Shown: positions 41,301-52,190 of the stretch, piece after piece
Numbering within the stretch: the stretch's first letter is position 1
How the letters are laid out: each line of letters opens with the position of its first letter
Source of the DNA: Wolfiporia cocos
Taxonomy: Eukaryota > Basidiomycota > Agaricomycetes > Polyporales > Phaeolaceae
DNA: 64,000 nucleotides
Direction: 5' to 3'
Assembly (NCBI GenBank): GCA_029448655.1
Contig: JACCLO010000009.1
Span: forward strand, 124,001-188,000
Translations under genes and position numbers: made by a program
The notes under the pieces: generated by a model
Database searches by the model: none
Seen by the model: the letters and a program-made list of their open reading frames with translations, nothing else
Told to the model about the DNA's origin: nothing

Positions 41301-42796
41301 CGAAACAAATCATTTCGGATAGAGGCCCGCAATTCGCAGCCGCCTTATTCAAGGGATGGTGTGAACAATTGGGAATCCAACGGTCAATGACAACCGCCTA
41401 TCACCCGCAAGCGGATGGCCAGACGGAGAGAGTTAACCAGATCCTGGAACAATATCTTAGATGTTACATCGATGTTATTCAAAAGGATAACTGGTCATGG
41501 TTTCTCCCAACGGCTGAATTCGCGTACAACAACGCGGCTAGTGAGACAACAAAGAATAGCCCATTCTTTGTCGAACTAGGAAGGCACCCTAACGCAGGAC
41601 CTACAAATTTACGTCCAACACAATACACGGACTTAAATGTCATTGCTTACGAACGATGGTCAGCACAAGAACAAGCTAAGGCAGCAATGAAATTGGCTGC
41701 TGAACGCTGGTCTTGGTATTATGATCAACACAAGCGCTCGGTACCGTTTAAAGTCGGCGACAAAGTACTCGTTGACGCCCGTAGCTGGCAAGACTCCGAA
41801 AGAAGTCTTAGTCCACGCTATTTGGGACCATTTAAGATAATTGAACAATTATCTCCGGTCACCTTTAGGGTACACATGGACGAGCAATACAGGGCTTACC
41901 ACCCCGTATTTCACGCTTCCAAGTTGGTCATGTACAAGGACCCGGTGCATCAGAAAAAACCAGAGCCTCAACCAGAAATGGTCGACGGCGAGGAATTATG
42001 GGAAGTCGAGAAGATCTTAGATCATCGTCTCCGTGCAGGAAGAGTTGAATACAGAATCCGATGGAAAGGGTTCGGTATCAATGACGACTCCTGGGTACGC
42101 GAAGCCGATCTCGACACGGCATACGACATTCTGCAGGAATACAAGGCTTCACATGCCATTCCAATGCAGGATGTCCCCCTCAGGCGATCAGCTAGAAGGA
42201 AAGAAGCAGTTCATATCTTCGACCCTGACAGCGACGACTGGGAAGCCGATGAATGCACGTGGCCAGACGACTGGCCGCAGTATCGCGAAGAATTTGCGAA
42301 GGATCCTAAGCAGCGCATGGTTAGACACCCCGACGGGGGATGGATGTCAGCGGACATTAACCAAAATGCGGACTTGAAAATCGTAGTCGGCGAAGGCGGC
42401 CGAATGCCGGAAAAGGGAACCAAGGACTCGGTTGGGTTTGACCTGTACACTGCAACAGGCGACGTTCTGCCAGCTCACGGGCAGACAGAATACAACACCA
42501 AACTGAAAATCCAGGTACCTTTCGGCACTTACGGACGTATCGCCCCCCGCTCTAGTCTTGCCCGAAAAGGCATAGACGTAATGGGTGGCGTTATCGACCA
42601 CGATTATCAAGGCGAAGTAATCATCATTCTCCGGAATCACTCCGATATATCTATCGATATTCGGGCCGGTGATAAGATTGCTCAGCTCATCTGCGAAGTT
42701 GCTAAGGACCCGCACATTACGCTACACGGAAAATCTTACTTTGAAAAGATTAAATCCGAGCGCGGTACTGGTGGTTTCGGCTCCACAGGAAAGTAA
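38261..42796 (+). CDS. pol: Pol polyprotein of A2 (1511 aa, intact frame)
   Basis: It has the same domain order as A1 Pol: DTGA, YLDD, RNase H, HHCC, D-D-E integrase, chromodomain and a five-motif dUTPase. RT is almost identical to A1. A patch of about 0.6 kb in the integrase core (about 41095-41690) is clearly more diverged, including many silent sites (SSEL/AAAL, VFYL/SWFL). With gag broken, this Pol could not be made in normal Gag-Pol ratio from this copy. Confidence 0.9.
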   Translation: MSGPSRFPSPQPHVSKTFCEEHTSPAAAGSVQRPEEAHLYEEASQRPLILWEDKAVVRHPVSHLGIFGNTAMDFARRTRTLATRAPPVQYFYPDPLALKFFTLYNVHGNDSRDDNKSFSIEVELWVYGKKVNAMALIDTGASISVIDKKLVHEEKLVTQKLPSPLEIRNADGTSNTAGNINMAVKAYMVHEEHKSTEFLYVMDVQNADVILGYDWFLKHNPDFNWPEGTFTYRCTEKCKHGKQVSISEEEDEIEPRNIYQIINDFPIDFLGLEEPENPFIAWVNTLNEGTELLVDAIQSITEKSDDEFLTDADLQKWKSLVPEEYQEFGPTVFSQRASERMPERKPYDHAIDFPDDAVLPPPSKAYKMSPQEANSLDQWIQEELRKGYIRHSKSPIASPVFFVPKKDGGARMVVDYRKVNDLTIKNRYPLPRIDELIDKLSQASIFTKLDLRWGYNNVRIKEGDEWKTAFITPNGLYEAVVMYFGFCNAPSTFQHMMNDILGDLIREGKVIVYLDDILVFGNDLLEHRRIVKQVLQILQDNDLFAKPEKCFFEQSSIEYLGMIISKGKVEMDPKKVAGVMDWPTPAKVKDVQAFVGFANYYRRFIKDFSKVVKPLTELSKKNTQWNWGPEQAEAFQTLKEAFTSAPILRIPDQESPFRVEADSSDYATGAVLSQYSSEDKLWHPVAFYSKSLSAPERNYEIYDKELLAIIRALEEWRHYLEGHPHKFEVWSDHLNLTYFKSAQRLTRRQARWSLYLTRFNFTMCHKPGKTMLTADPLSRRPDHEEGVELDNRDQILLKPEYFTVRALEASQQEIQSGDEDLLRQIRQALMDDQITKDYQELLKSGPKEFGKDLQEWNMEAGLLLRRGKVYVPKEPKELRTKILELHHDHVTAGHFGRWKTYELLSRNYWWPGMTTMVKQYVEGCDTCQRMKNHNQTPYGPLQPLPVPEAPWDTVTIDLIVHLPPSGELKQFNAIMVIVDRLTKRAHFIPTSDKITAKELANLLYLRIYPNHGLPKQIISDRGPQFAAALFKGWCEQLGIQRSMTTAYHPQADGQTERVNQILEQYLRCYIDVIQKDNWSWFLPTAEFAYNNAASETTKNSPFFVELGRHPNAGPTNLRPTQYTDLNVIAYERWSAQEQAKAAMKLAAERWSWYYDQHKRSVPFKVGDKVLVDARSWQDSERSLSPRYLGPFKIIEQLSPVTFRVHMDEQYRAYHPVFHASKLVMYKDPVHQKKPEPQPEMVDGEELWEVEKILDHRLRAGRVEYRIRWKGFGINDDSWVREADLDTAYDILQEYKASHAIPMQDVPLRRSARRKEAVHIFDPDSDDWEADECTWPDDWPQYREEFAKDPKQRMVRHPDGGWMSADINQNADLKIVVGEGGRMPEKGTKDSVGFDLYTATGDVLPAHGQTEYNTKLKIQVPFGTYGRIAPRSSLARKGIDVMGGVIDHDYQGEVIIILRNHSDISIDIRAGDKIAQLICEVAKDPHITLHGKSYFEKIKSERGTGGFGSTGK

Positions 42797-42835
42797 TCGT
42801 TCCATTAGGGACAATGAAACCTGAAGAGGGGGTAA

Positions 42836-43532
42836 TGTCACAGATTTGGGACATGCCACTATTTTTCCCGTATTTTTACCTATTTATCTGGTATTTCTAC
42901 GACCTTGTAGACATTTACGCTGCTAAGCGCCCGTCTACACGTACACGCAACCAAACAACACGTACACAACGCGGTATACGTCCACCTGTCATAACAACAC
43001 GTACATAACACGTTTGTACGCGTCAATGACTCAGCGGACTAACCTCCGGTGTCACGCGCCTTACTCATATCCCGATATCGGGCTATGTCAGTACACTTGG
43101 ATAAGCGGCCCGCTCGTTATCACATGCCAATGCCCTTACGATTACTCATATCCCGATACCGGTATATAGTTATCACGTGCATGACTTACTAACGTAGCAA
43201 CGCCACTTCCACAACACGGACCTACGGTCCTAACAACGTTTCTTACTGGTGCGGCCATTAACGGCGCACATGGTCTACTGTAGTTTACGACTTAGCTGTA
43301 TTAGTTATGTCTGCGCACAGACCGTCTTCATGTTTGGCTCCCTTACTGGTAACCAAACAATGCATGTATATAAGTAGGGCTATCGCTACGATAAGCCTTA
43401 GATTTGTTCTCTGCATTCGCACAGTTACATATCATCTCTGCTTGCGCCCACTAGCCTCCTCACCAACCTCCAGCAACTCCTTCAAGTCGCTTATTAGGTT
43501 ATAGTGTGAGTCCCACAGTCTAGTCTGTGTCA
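42836..43532 (+). repeat. 3' LTR of A2 (697 bp)
   Basis: It pairs with 29282-29978 and is followed by duplication CTGTG. Confidence 0.9.
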
Positions 43533-43752
43533 CTGTGGTGTCACGACCTTAGACGACAGCGACAGGTGATGCATGTGACTGTGAGAAGGGAGAACTTAGG
43601 CGACAGTGGGGTGGGGATAGGGGACACTGGCAACATGCCGATAGGCGACTGGCTTCCCGAGTCTAAGGACAGTATTCTAGTGTTGTTAGTAGTACGCAGA
43701 GTGCCTAGTAAAACTTCACACTCATTTGGTGAACGTCTCGCACTGACTCCCG

Positions 43753-46700
43753 ATGTTCTCCATTGCTGCTGCCTATGACAAGCTGGAGCTCCTCAGACAG
43801 CTTGTCATCTCGCTGCCTTTGTCCTTGCTTGATATAGAATCTGAGATCAGCCTTGATGAAGAATTTGCAAGAGAGGAAGGTTTTGCAGCCGCTCTCAATA
43901 GATGCCTCGAAGTTGCTTGGGGTCACAGGCAGAACAAGCTGACACTTTGCAATCGCTGTAACAAATCAACTAAGACACTACAGATCATTGAAGAAGTTAT
44001 TCCTCTTGCAGAAGACATCGGGTTAGTGGAGATATGGCTCGATGCACTGATTTCTGCAGTCCAGCAAACACATACAAGGTAGTATCAGTTATGGGCCCAG
44101 TGTTGTTCAATGCAATGACAATAAATATCTGCAGCTCTCCACATGCAACACAAGCACCTGGGACAATGTAATTGAAGCAAAGCACATTGAACTTTGCTTC
44201 AATGCCACATAAGGAATACGACGAGCAAAACAAGCATGACTTTGAGCGGCTGCAGGTGACCACTGCACAAATTAGGGCAGCCGAGGCAGTCAAAGCGCAG
44301 GAAGCCCAGGCACAACGTAGAGAATATGAGGTTGAGAAGAAGAGATGGCAGAGATTCAAAGCTAAAAAAGCAAAGGAAGAACACTGATAGTCAGACTCGG
44401 ACATTGAGATACTAGACCATGAAGCCACGGTATGAATACCGTTAATTATACATTTATTTCCTAATACAGGTTACTAGCAGGATTATGCAATTAAACAAGA
44501 TAATGCACAGCGATCTCAGCGTACTCAGATACTATGCAAGAAGCCGAAGATAGGGCCCCCAATGTCAGAGCAGTGTGAGCCAAAGCAAAGGTCACATCAC
44601 CAAAACTGGCAGCCGCACCGGTACCGGAAAGATATTTCTGACGCTCAGCAGTTGGTGGGGTGGAGCTCTACAGCAATTGTTCATCATCTACATCTGAAGA
44701 AACCTTCATGGTACAAGGGCCGTGGGGGTCTACACAGGCAAACAGTGCAGAAATGGATCAAGACACACCCAGATGGTACTCATTCATGGACTGATCAAGT
44801 CCTTGCACGAGTCGAGCGAGGTGGCCATCTTGGTGTTACAAGAAGATCAAAGGCTCTTGTGAGTTGATTTCTTTCTCACAAAGCTATCTCGCTAATCATG
44901 CTTGTAGGCTCCATATCTCTCAATTGTCACTGCTGCGACAACTCATCTACGAACTCTTTGAGAGATTGGAATCAGCATTCATTGCCCTCTTGCATCAGCC
45001 ATCATAAAGTCTCATATTCTCCATCAGGCACCTCATCTTTTAGATGCAACATCGCACTTCAAAATGTCGAGCAGCTGGGTTCATGGACTTCTTCAAGACC
45101 AGCTAAACTGGTCAATGCGAACAGGAACCCGCACGAGCCGCAAGATCCCCAAAAATGCAGAAGAGCTTTGCATGAGAGCATTCCTGCATCTCTGTGCTGT
45201 GCAGAAGTTGGAAACTATTCATGCCGATTTCGTGGTCGATGCCGATCAAAGTGGCGTTAATATCCTCCCAATGGGAAGCTCTTCATATGAAGTCAAAGGC
45301 TCGACAAATGTTCACACTCTGACGCACGATGAAAAGTAGCAGGTAGCTTGTACTCACTCACTCACCCATTGCCAATATGTGCTCACTCTTGCCAGTTCAC
45401 CGTTGTATTAGCATCATCAATTCTGGGCAACATTCTACCATTTCAATCAGTCTGGGGTGGGACAACAGACAAGAGCTTGCCAGCCCACTCTGCACACTGA
45501 CGTGCCAAAGTGACACAGATCAACTGTGGGACTCACACTATAAGCCTTGAGGCGACTTGAAGAGTTGCTGAGGCTTGGTGAGGGAGCTGATAAGCACAAG
45601 GAAGTAGATGTTTACTCGATGCAATAGCAAAGAACAAATCTAAGGCTTATCCGCTGAGATAGCCCTACTTATATACATGCTTGGTTTGGTTACCGGTAAG
45701 GGAGCCAAACATGAAAGTGGTCTGTGCGCAGACATAACTAATATGGTTAAGTCGTAAACTACAGTAGACCATGTGTGCCGGTAATGGCCGCACCAGTAAG
45801 AGCATTTGTTTGGACCGTTGGTCCATGTTGTGGAAGTGGCTGTAGCTACGTTAGTAAGCCATGCATGTGATTCTTATATACTGGTATCGGGATATGAGTA
45901 ATCGTAAGGTCATTGGCATGTGATAACGAGCGGGCCGTTTATCCAATTGTACTGACATAGCCCGGTATCGGGATATGAGTAAGGCGCGTGACACCGGAGG
46001 TTAGTCCGCTGAGTCATTGATGCGTACAAGCGTGTTATGTACGTGTTGTTATGACAGGTGGACGTATACCAAGTTGTGTACGTGTTGTTTGGTTGCGTGT
46101 ACGTGTAGGCGGGCGCTTAGCAGCGTAAACGTCTACAAGGTCGTAGAAATACCAGATAAATATGTAAAAATACGGGAAAAATAGTGGCATGTCCCAAATC
46201 TGTGACACAAAGCTGATGCCCTGGGATTCATTTATGCACATGGAGATACATGCCACTGGAGCTCACAAGATTCAACCAAAGAGGTATATTTCCAATAAAC
46301 CATTACTTGCTGTAGGCTCAGTCATTCCACAGTGGGTACAAGCGGTGCTGGGTCCATACCTTGCACATATGCGTGAGAAACACCACCTCCCACTGACAGC
46401 AAAACCGATCCTTCTGCTAGATGTCTGGCCAGTTCATATTGCAAATAAGAACTCTGAAGACTTCTTACCGTGGCTCAGACGGACCCATCCAAGCATTATC
46501 ACCATCTTTGTTCTGGGGGGATGTGTGCATCGTTTTACATTCACTGTGATTGTCGACAATACTTACTTTTTGTACAGTTGGCCTTCAGCGTCTCATGAAA
46601 CATCAGATTCAAGTGAGCACAATCGACTTCCTAGTGGCCGTCTCGACGCATAAGCTATCTAGTGGAATGAAGCCCGAAGATATCATGATTCCAACCGACT

Positions 46701-47526
46701 TACCTACATTGCGCAATGCGAGCGTTGGGCGGCTTGTAGATGCTTATTGCTTCTTCGAAAGTCATCCTGAAGTTGTCCGACAGGCCTGGGCATCTTGTAG
46801 AGCTGGCCCATGGACACTTGCACCAGAATCGACCCAGAGTGCGGCCGCATGGGAACGATTACAGGAACTAGTCAAGTCGGATATAGAGTTTGCAGCCGAG
46901 TTTACTCGGTTCAATTTCTCGACTGTATCAGGTGACACCAATGGGGAGACAGAGCTTTCTACTTCACTGGAGGAGCTTGACGATGATCTGTCGCTCTCAA
47001 CTCTTGAGGTATCACAGCTGGCTCGTGATCCCGGCTCACCTGTACAGGCATCATCAGCCAGCTTGCAGGAGGCTGAGATGGACTTGCAAAACATATCTGA
47101 GGTACCAGAATACCTGATGAACAAACAGGTCAGTCACTCGACCCTCTCAGATGGTATAATACTGATACAATTTGTGATCAGTCTATAGAATCTACTGAGC
47201 CCTCACCGCTGGCTCACCATGCCGAAAATCCCACTCCATCCATATCTTGTACTTCTTCATCTGCAGAAAATACATACCCGCTGGACGTTTCTATGTGAGG
47301 AGGTATGCACTATGCCACCCTGCAAGATGACGCGACGCTATGCAAAACCAATCCGCATGCGAAGCGGTCTGCACGACGACAAGAGGCCGAGTCTGCTCCA
47401 ATGCTTGCCCAGTCTTCAAATGATATGGGCTCAGAGGTGACAAGAAGTAGAAAGCGGAAGCGAGCTGCTGCAGAGGGTACACAGGAGGTGTTGAAGCTCA
47501 AGATAAAGCTGCCCAAGATCGCATAG
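43753..47526 (+). pseudogene. Pogo-like DDE transposase gene, decayed
   Basis: Pieces run in order. 44172-44387 is a charged coiled N-terminal exon beginning MKQSTLNF. 44562-44867 is a helix-turn-helix-like exon (QKWIKTHPDG). At 45064-45510 the DDE_1 fold starts (VVDADQSGVNILP, then QFTVVLASSILGN after a probable intron at 45345-45408). A solo LTR follows at 45511-46207. 46213-46500 gives ILLLDVWPVHIANK and a stretch before a lost QPCD-like motif. 46560-47526 encodes the C-terminal part with a basic tail (RSRKRKR). In-frame TAG (DEK-stop-QF) and TGA, plus the LTR, make it non-functional. The frame at 43753-44082 is probably an upstream exon. Confidence 0.7.
45511..46207 (-). repeat. Solo family-A LTR (697 bp), duplication CAAAG
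   Basis: It is an A-type LTR in reverse orientation with perfect duplications CAAAG (45506-45510, 46208-46212). It lies within the transposase gene. Confidence 0.9.
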
Positions 47527-47710
47527 ATAGTAGATAGCGTGTGAGCGTAGTGAGAAATTCAGCCCTCAGTGGAACTTCCATATTTGGTAAGTATTGAAGT
47601 CGCAGCTTAGGTGACGAGCCTCTGGGGACAGGGGGACAAATAGGCAAATAGGCGACAGTGACAGACCCTTGGGGACAGGGGACGATGCCTAAGGTCGTGA
47701 CACTACAGTA

Positions 47711-47954
47711 GGTCTAGTCCATGACATGGGTAATGATGTATATTCACCAGTGGGCCGAATGGGTCATTCATAATGACTAGCATGTAAGTGCTGTGTCAGT
47801 GTAATGAAGCATGACTTGTAGATAATAACTGTAAGGTTAATATCTTAGGTGGCATGTACTATTGAGTACGCGGTAACTTGTAGTTATGCATATAAATGCC
47901 AGATAAACTGCTAGAAATAGCAGAAAAATGTGGCTTTATGTCAGATCTGTGACA
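47711..47954 (-). repeat. Family-D LTR, second piece
   Basis: It continues from 29276 (GACCATA | GGTCTAGTCC in the D solo LTR at 8365-8376) and ends GTGACA. Confidence 0.8.
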
Positions 47955-48211
47955 CAAAACTGATTGTGTGGAAGCGGTCTGGCATTAGTACACTGCACAT
48001 GCCTAGATGTATGTCTGTCCTCTTTGATCCTGCAAATAACCTTTCAGTCCTCATTGATCCTACAAATAATGTCCTCATTGATCCTGCAAATAATATTTCA
48101 GTCCCCATTGATCCTGTCATTACCCTGAGCATAGTATGGACTCATATATGCATATATCTACCAAACTTGTAATTACAATAGTTAATGGACTATATATGAG
48201 GGTCTGCATTT
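47955..48211. other. Unassigned, with a short imperfect tandem repeat
   Basis: About 48020-48120 repeats the unit TTGATCCTRCAAATAA with TTTCAGTCC. No gene is evident. Confidence 0.45.
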
Positions 48212-48216
48212 TGCTG

Positions 48217-48803
48217 TGACATGGACATATCAGAACCCACCCCCTATGACCCTAAGTCCTATAGCCTGTGTAATAGCCCTATTCAGGGGCAGACATAAAG
48301 GCGGAAGGAGAACCCCCCAGTCTAGCAAGTATAGATGGTAGAGTCTGAGCCAGAGGTGCACATGCTAAGAGGAAAGAGGATCAAGACACATCAACCTCAG
48401 ATCAAGGCTGGTGCCGAGATTACTAGTTCTGAGAAGAGACCCTCAGAATGCATGGGCATATATACATGTAGGCAGCCGCTACTCTAAGGTGGACAGCCGG
48501 CCCTAAAAGCATGGTCTGTGCGTGGTAACTACCTAGTCCCATAAGTATGTCAGCACATAAGTACTGGGCCGGGGGTCTGGGCTGACACATAAGCATAATG
48601 ACTATCTACCATGTGACTGGGCGCTGGTCCTGGCATGGGACACGGGCCAGGGGCTAAGGCGCTAAGGAGAACGGATAGGTGCACTGCTGTTGTGCCTAGT
48701 GCCAGTACAGGCGCTAAGGCTGTAGGGGCACCTAGAAGGTGCAGAGTAAGTTCTAAAAACAAGCAAAAATGTACCTAGATATGCCACAGATAAATCTGTG
48801 ACA
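48217..48803 (-). repeat. Solo LTR (587 bp), duplication TGCTG
   Basis: Bounded TGACAT...GTGACA with perfect duplications TGCTG (48212-48216, 48804-48808). TATATACATG is at about 48459. Confidence 0.85.
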
Positions 48804-49045
48804 TGCTGATGATCAGTCCATCAATGTGATTGGGTAAAAGTACATAAATTGACTGTATGCCTTCCTATCAAAGAAAAAAATTACTTTGCTACTCTTAACA
48901 CTGTCTATATGTGTTATTCATAGCATGCTCCCATATTATATGGTCAGAACCATCCTGAGGTTCTTGTCATGTCACTACAAGGCCATGTGTCACTGAAGCA
49001 CCCAGTCATTGTCTTTGTGTTGCACTGCCACTTCCCCAGCACTTC

Positions 49046-49385
49046 AGCCACCGTGGAGTTTCAAAAGGCCATGAAAACTGTGTGGGACATCAACCTCAAG
49101 TCTGTCTAAGCATGTCGAAAAATGGGCATAGTGGCTGAGCTATTTGAATGAAGCAAGCTATGTGCAAGCTTGAGCCACAGCAAGATGCATATAGACTGGA
49201 GCATGCAAAATGAGAGACGGTATGCTATCTCCAGTGTACTGTCAAATAAGATGTGTGTGGACTTTAGGTTCATGTCCCAGTGAGTTTGCATGGCCTTTGG
49301 GACTCCGATGTGGCTGCGCCGGCGGTTGTAGGGGTGCGCGGCACACGTACAACTGCAAGTTGTAGGATCTTGAAGAAATAACAAA
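49046..49385. repeat. Fragments of an unclassified dispersed repeat (both orientations)
   Basis: 49046-49230 (+) and about 49260-49385 (-) both match parts of 50735-50984 and 51988-52190. Shared words include CAAAAGGCCATG, CACTGGGACRT and GGCTRTCTGAAT-like strings. The translated motif QKAMQTHWDVN recurs. The flanking 48809-49045 holds nothing recognised. Confidence 0.5.
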
Positions 49386-49485
49386 CACGGGCGGTGGCGG
49401 ATTGAATAGACTCATTACTGGCTTATATATTCATACCCAGTTACATTGATGGGTTGCATTCGTTGGTGACGACCTCACGCATTAG

Positions 49486-50455
49486 TGTCACAAGCCGATT
49501 TCTTTCGCCTAGCCAGCGACTAGTGACTAGAGCCTAAACCCTTATCTTATCTAAGTGCGCGCCTATGCAATCACGTGTTAAGACCCTGGACACCCTATCA
49601 CGTGTTGACACAAACTAGGTTGTGGGACTCACTTTACTCGACTAGGACGCTTGAGTGGCTTGAGGGGCGAGGTGAGGGGCTAGTATGCACAGCAGGAGTG
49701 ATGTTCAATGGTGCGAATGCAAGAGAACAAATCTAAAGAATAGCGTAGAGCTATTCCTACTTATATACATGCAGTGACAGCAGCCGGTAATGGCTTGCCC
49801 TAAAGTATCAGGTCTGTGCGCTCATACAGGAATTATGGCTAAACCGTAAAGTACAATAGGCCATGTGCACCGGTAATGGCTGCACCAGTAAGAATCATGC
49901 ATTGGATCAGTAGGTCCACATTGACATTGTGGCTACAAGGGTTTGTAAGCCGAGTAAGCGTGATGACATATGCCAGTATCAGGATATGAGTCATCTAAGG
50001 TGTAGGCTTGTGATAAACCTCGGGCCGCTTACGTGTAGTACATTACGAGCGTGTTATGTACGTGTTGTTTGTGTGCGTGTACATGTCTACGGGCACTTAG
50101 AGCAGCGAGCTTGAATATGCTTGTAGAAATGCAGGAAAAATAGGTAAAAATACAGGAAAATTCGTAGAATGTCCCAGATCTGTGACACGTGTTGTCAGAC
50201 CCCCAGACACTCCGTGCCGTATAACTTACACCCATCATAGGGTTTACCTTACAGAATGGACTAACAGCTTATGTAATAACTATACAGTAGCCAAACAATG
50301 TACAAACAGTAGAATAGCATATATACTGGCCGACGAGCAGGGTAGCACCCCAGACTCGTCTTGGCCTTATATGCCTTGAATAGCCTCAGATCAGAAATAC
50401 GCCTTTGTGCGAGTACTATTCCCCTGAGAAGTTGCTTGAAGTGTTGCTTGTGTCA
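49486..50455 (+). repeat. Solo family-G LTR, duplication ATTAG, split by another LTR
   Basis: Pieces 49486-49605 and 50193-50455 align with the reverse complement of the LTR at 63110-63480. Perfect duplications ATTAG lie at 49481-49485 and 50456-50460. Confidence 0.85.
49606..50187 (-). repeat. Solo LTR (582 bp) inside the G LTR, duplication CGTGT
   Basis: TGACAC...GTGACA with perfect duplications CGTGT (49601-49605, 50188-50192). It shares U3 blocks with the A LTRs. Confidence 0.9.
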
Positions 50456-50734
50456 ATTAGTCACCAGCATCATGGTGCAGCAGCAAACGTCCTCTGCCCA
50501 CTCTATTGTAGAGCGCACAACTTGCATCACACATTGGATAAGATATGGTCTGCTATCCTTTCCTGCTGCTCAATAATATTGGCTGCATGGCTCAACTTTT
50601 GTACAGCATAATCTATATCACTTTGCGCTTGGTTGTCAGACTGAAATGCCGTAAAAGTGAGTATATATCCATTTAACTGTAGGTATACATTTGATTCCGC
50701 CGCTGCCGCCTGCTCGTGTTCGTTAATCCTACAG

Positions 50735-52190
50735 CTTGCAATTGTACGTGCGCTGCATGCCCCTACAACTGCCGGCGCAGCCACAGCGGAGTTGCAAAAG
50801 GCCATGCAGACTCACTGGGACGTTAACGCGTTAACCTCGAGTCGTGTGCGGTGGACAAACGCCGCACTGCAGGTGGTAGCCCCATCGCAAACTCATGTCA
50901 CATGCATCGGAGCATCGGAGCAGCGCAAGCGTCGGAATTATCAGCATCACAGTGATGTTCACATATGATCTGGATGAGCGTGCATAGTGTTGCGAGGTCC
51001 GGTCCGGTCCGGTCTTTTGCATGTTTTGGGCAGGACCGAGGACCAGGACCAGGACCGGACCGGTGCAGGCAATGAGAGACCGGACTGAGACCGGTCCCAA
51101 GCAGGACCGCGGTCCTATACCGGTCCCAGGACCGGTCTGAACCGGTCCAGGACCGATTGAATGGTCATTCACTTGACTAGATTTTATTTGTAAGACAATG
51201 CGATGAAAGGGCACTTATTGCTCAACATGTATCAAAACATACTTAGTACAGCTTGCAAATTGACTATGATGCAGCGATTGTTGAGTTTTGCCAGTATGGT
51301 TGGTACACTGAAGCTGGTATGTATTTATATATGCCACTGTGGTGACTGCACATCTCAGGTTAAACCTGATGACATTTTATTGTTTCATTCTTGTATGAGT
51401 AGTGATAGTGACCACTAAGTGGTTGGAAGCCAGTGACTGTATGAGATTGAACTGCATATATATATCTATTTCAATGTGCAAGTGTCAAAGCTACTGGGCA
51501 GGATAATATACAACTGTGTGCAAGTCAACAACATTAGTGATAACATGAGGGCAGACTGCATGTGTTAAGCACTGTCCAAGACAATAGCAGTGCTTCGTTG
51601 TATTATTAATATTAGAAGCCTTACTGGTGAAAACTATTATTGTCAGGTTTTGTGATGCTTAGCTAGTGGTACATATATGATGCAGATCGTCTTGGATCAC
51701 TCACTGGAGTCTTAGGTACTTGATTTTATGTTTAAATTAGTGCATCATGGTTTACAATCTTGGAGTCGAAGCACTATTCTATGCTAACTTTTGGGACCGG
51801 TCCGGGACTGGTCCAGTCCGGTCCCAACCGGTCCTGTATAAATTGACAACTGTTAGGACCAGGACCAGGACCGTGTTAGGACCGGGACTGGACCGGACCG
51901 CTGATACGGTCCTAATCAGTCCGGTCCTGGTCCTGTCCTTGGTCTTTAGCGGTCCTTGGGACCGGACCTCGCAACACTAAGCGTGCGAGCCCCCTTTGAG
52001 CTTCGTCTGGGCGCGTCGACCAATGCGTATAGCGGCCGGGCTATCTGAATACTGAACGAAGCAAGCCAGCCTCAAGCTCGAATACCTGCAAGCGGCAGGA
52101 CGATCAAATCCAGCAAGACACATCTAGACCGGAACACAGTACTTATGCTATTGAAAGCACACCGTCCGCGAACATGGCGTATGCGGCGAA
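50735..52190 (+). repeat. Unclassified dispersed repeat, split by a hAT MITE
   Basis: 50735-50984 and 51988-52190 together match the repeat fragments at 49046-49385. It may be a decayed transposon. 50461-50734 beside it is unassigned. Confidence 0.5.
50985..51979. mobile_element. hAT-type MITE (995 bp), GGACCGG-rich ends
   Basis: The ends are TAGTGTTGCGAGGTCC and its inverse, with 8-bp flanks AGCGTGCA/AGCGTGCG (7 of 8 identical), as expected of hAT elements. Both subterminal regions (about 170-200 bp) are packed with GGTCC/GGACC words, probable transposase sites. There is no transposase ORF. Confidence 0.85.

Larger units (their letters stand above)
29282..43532 (+). mobile_element. Element A2: composite family-A retrotransposon
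   Basis: The outer LTRs (697 bp each) carry the same diagnostic variants and matching duplications CTGTG (29277-29281, 43533-43537). Inside are LTR, leader, truncated ORF1, a second LTR (31651-32349), a second leader, full ORF1, gag split by element C, and intact pol. I infer that a second A element inserted in ORF1 and then recombined with its host, losing its own 3' end. Confidence 0.85.
29277..47708 (+). mobile_element. Pogo-like (Tc1/mariner superfamily) DNA transposon, multiply interrupted
   Basis: Terminal inverted repeat CTGTGGTGTCACGACCTTAG on the left is split by A2 (CTGTG at 29277-29281, the rest at 43533-43552). The right end is 47689-47708. TA duplications (29275-29276, 47709-47710) fit the superfamily. 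Without A2 and a solo LTR the unit is about 3.5 kb. Confidence 0.8.
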
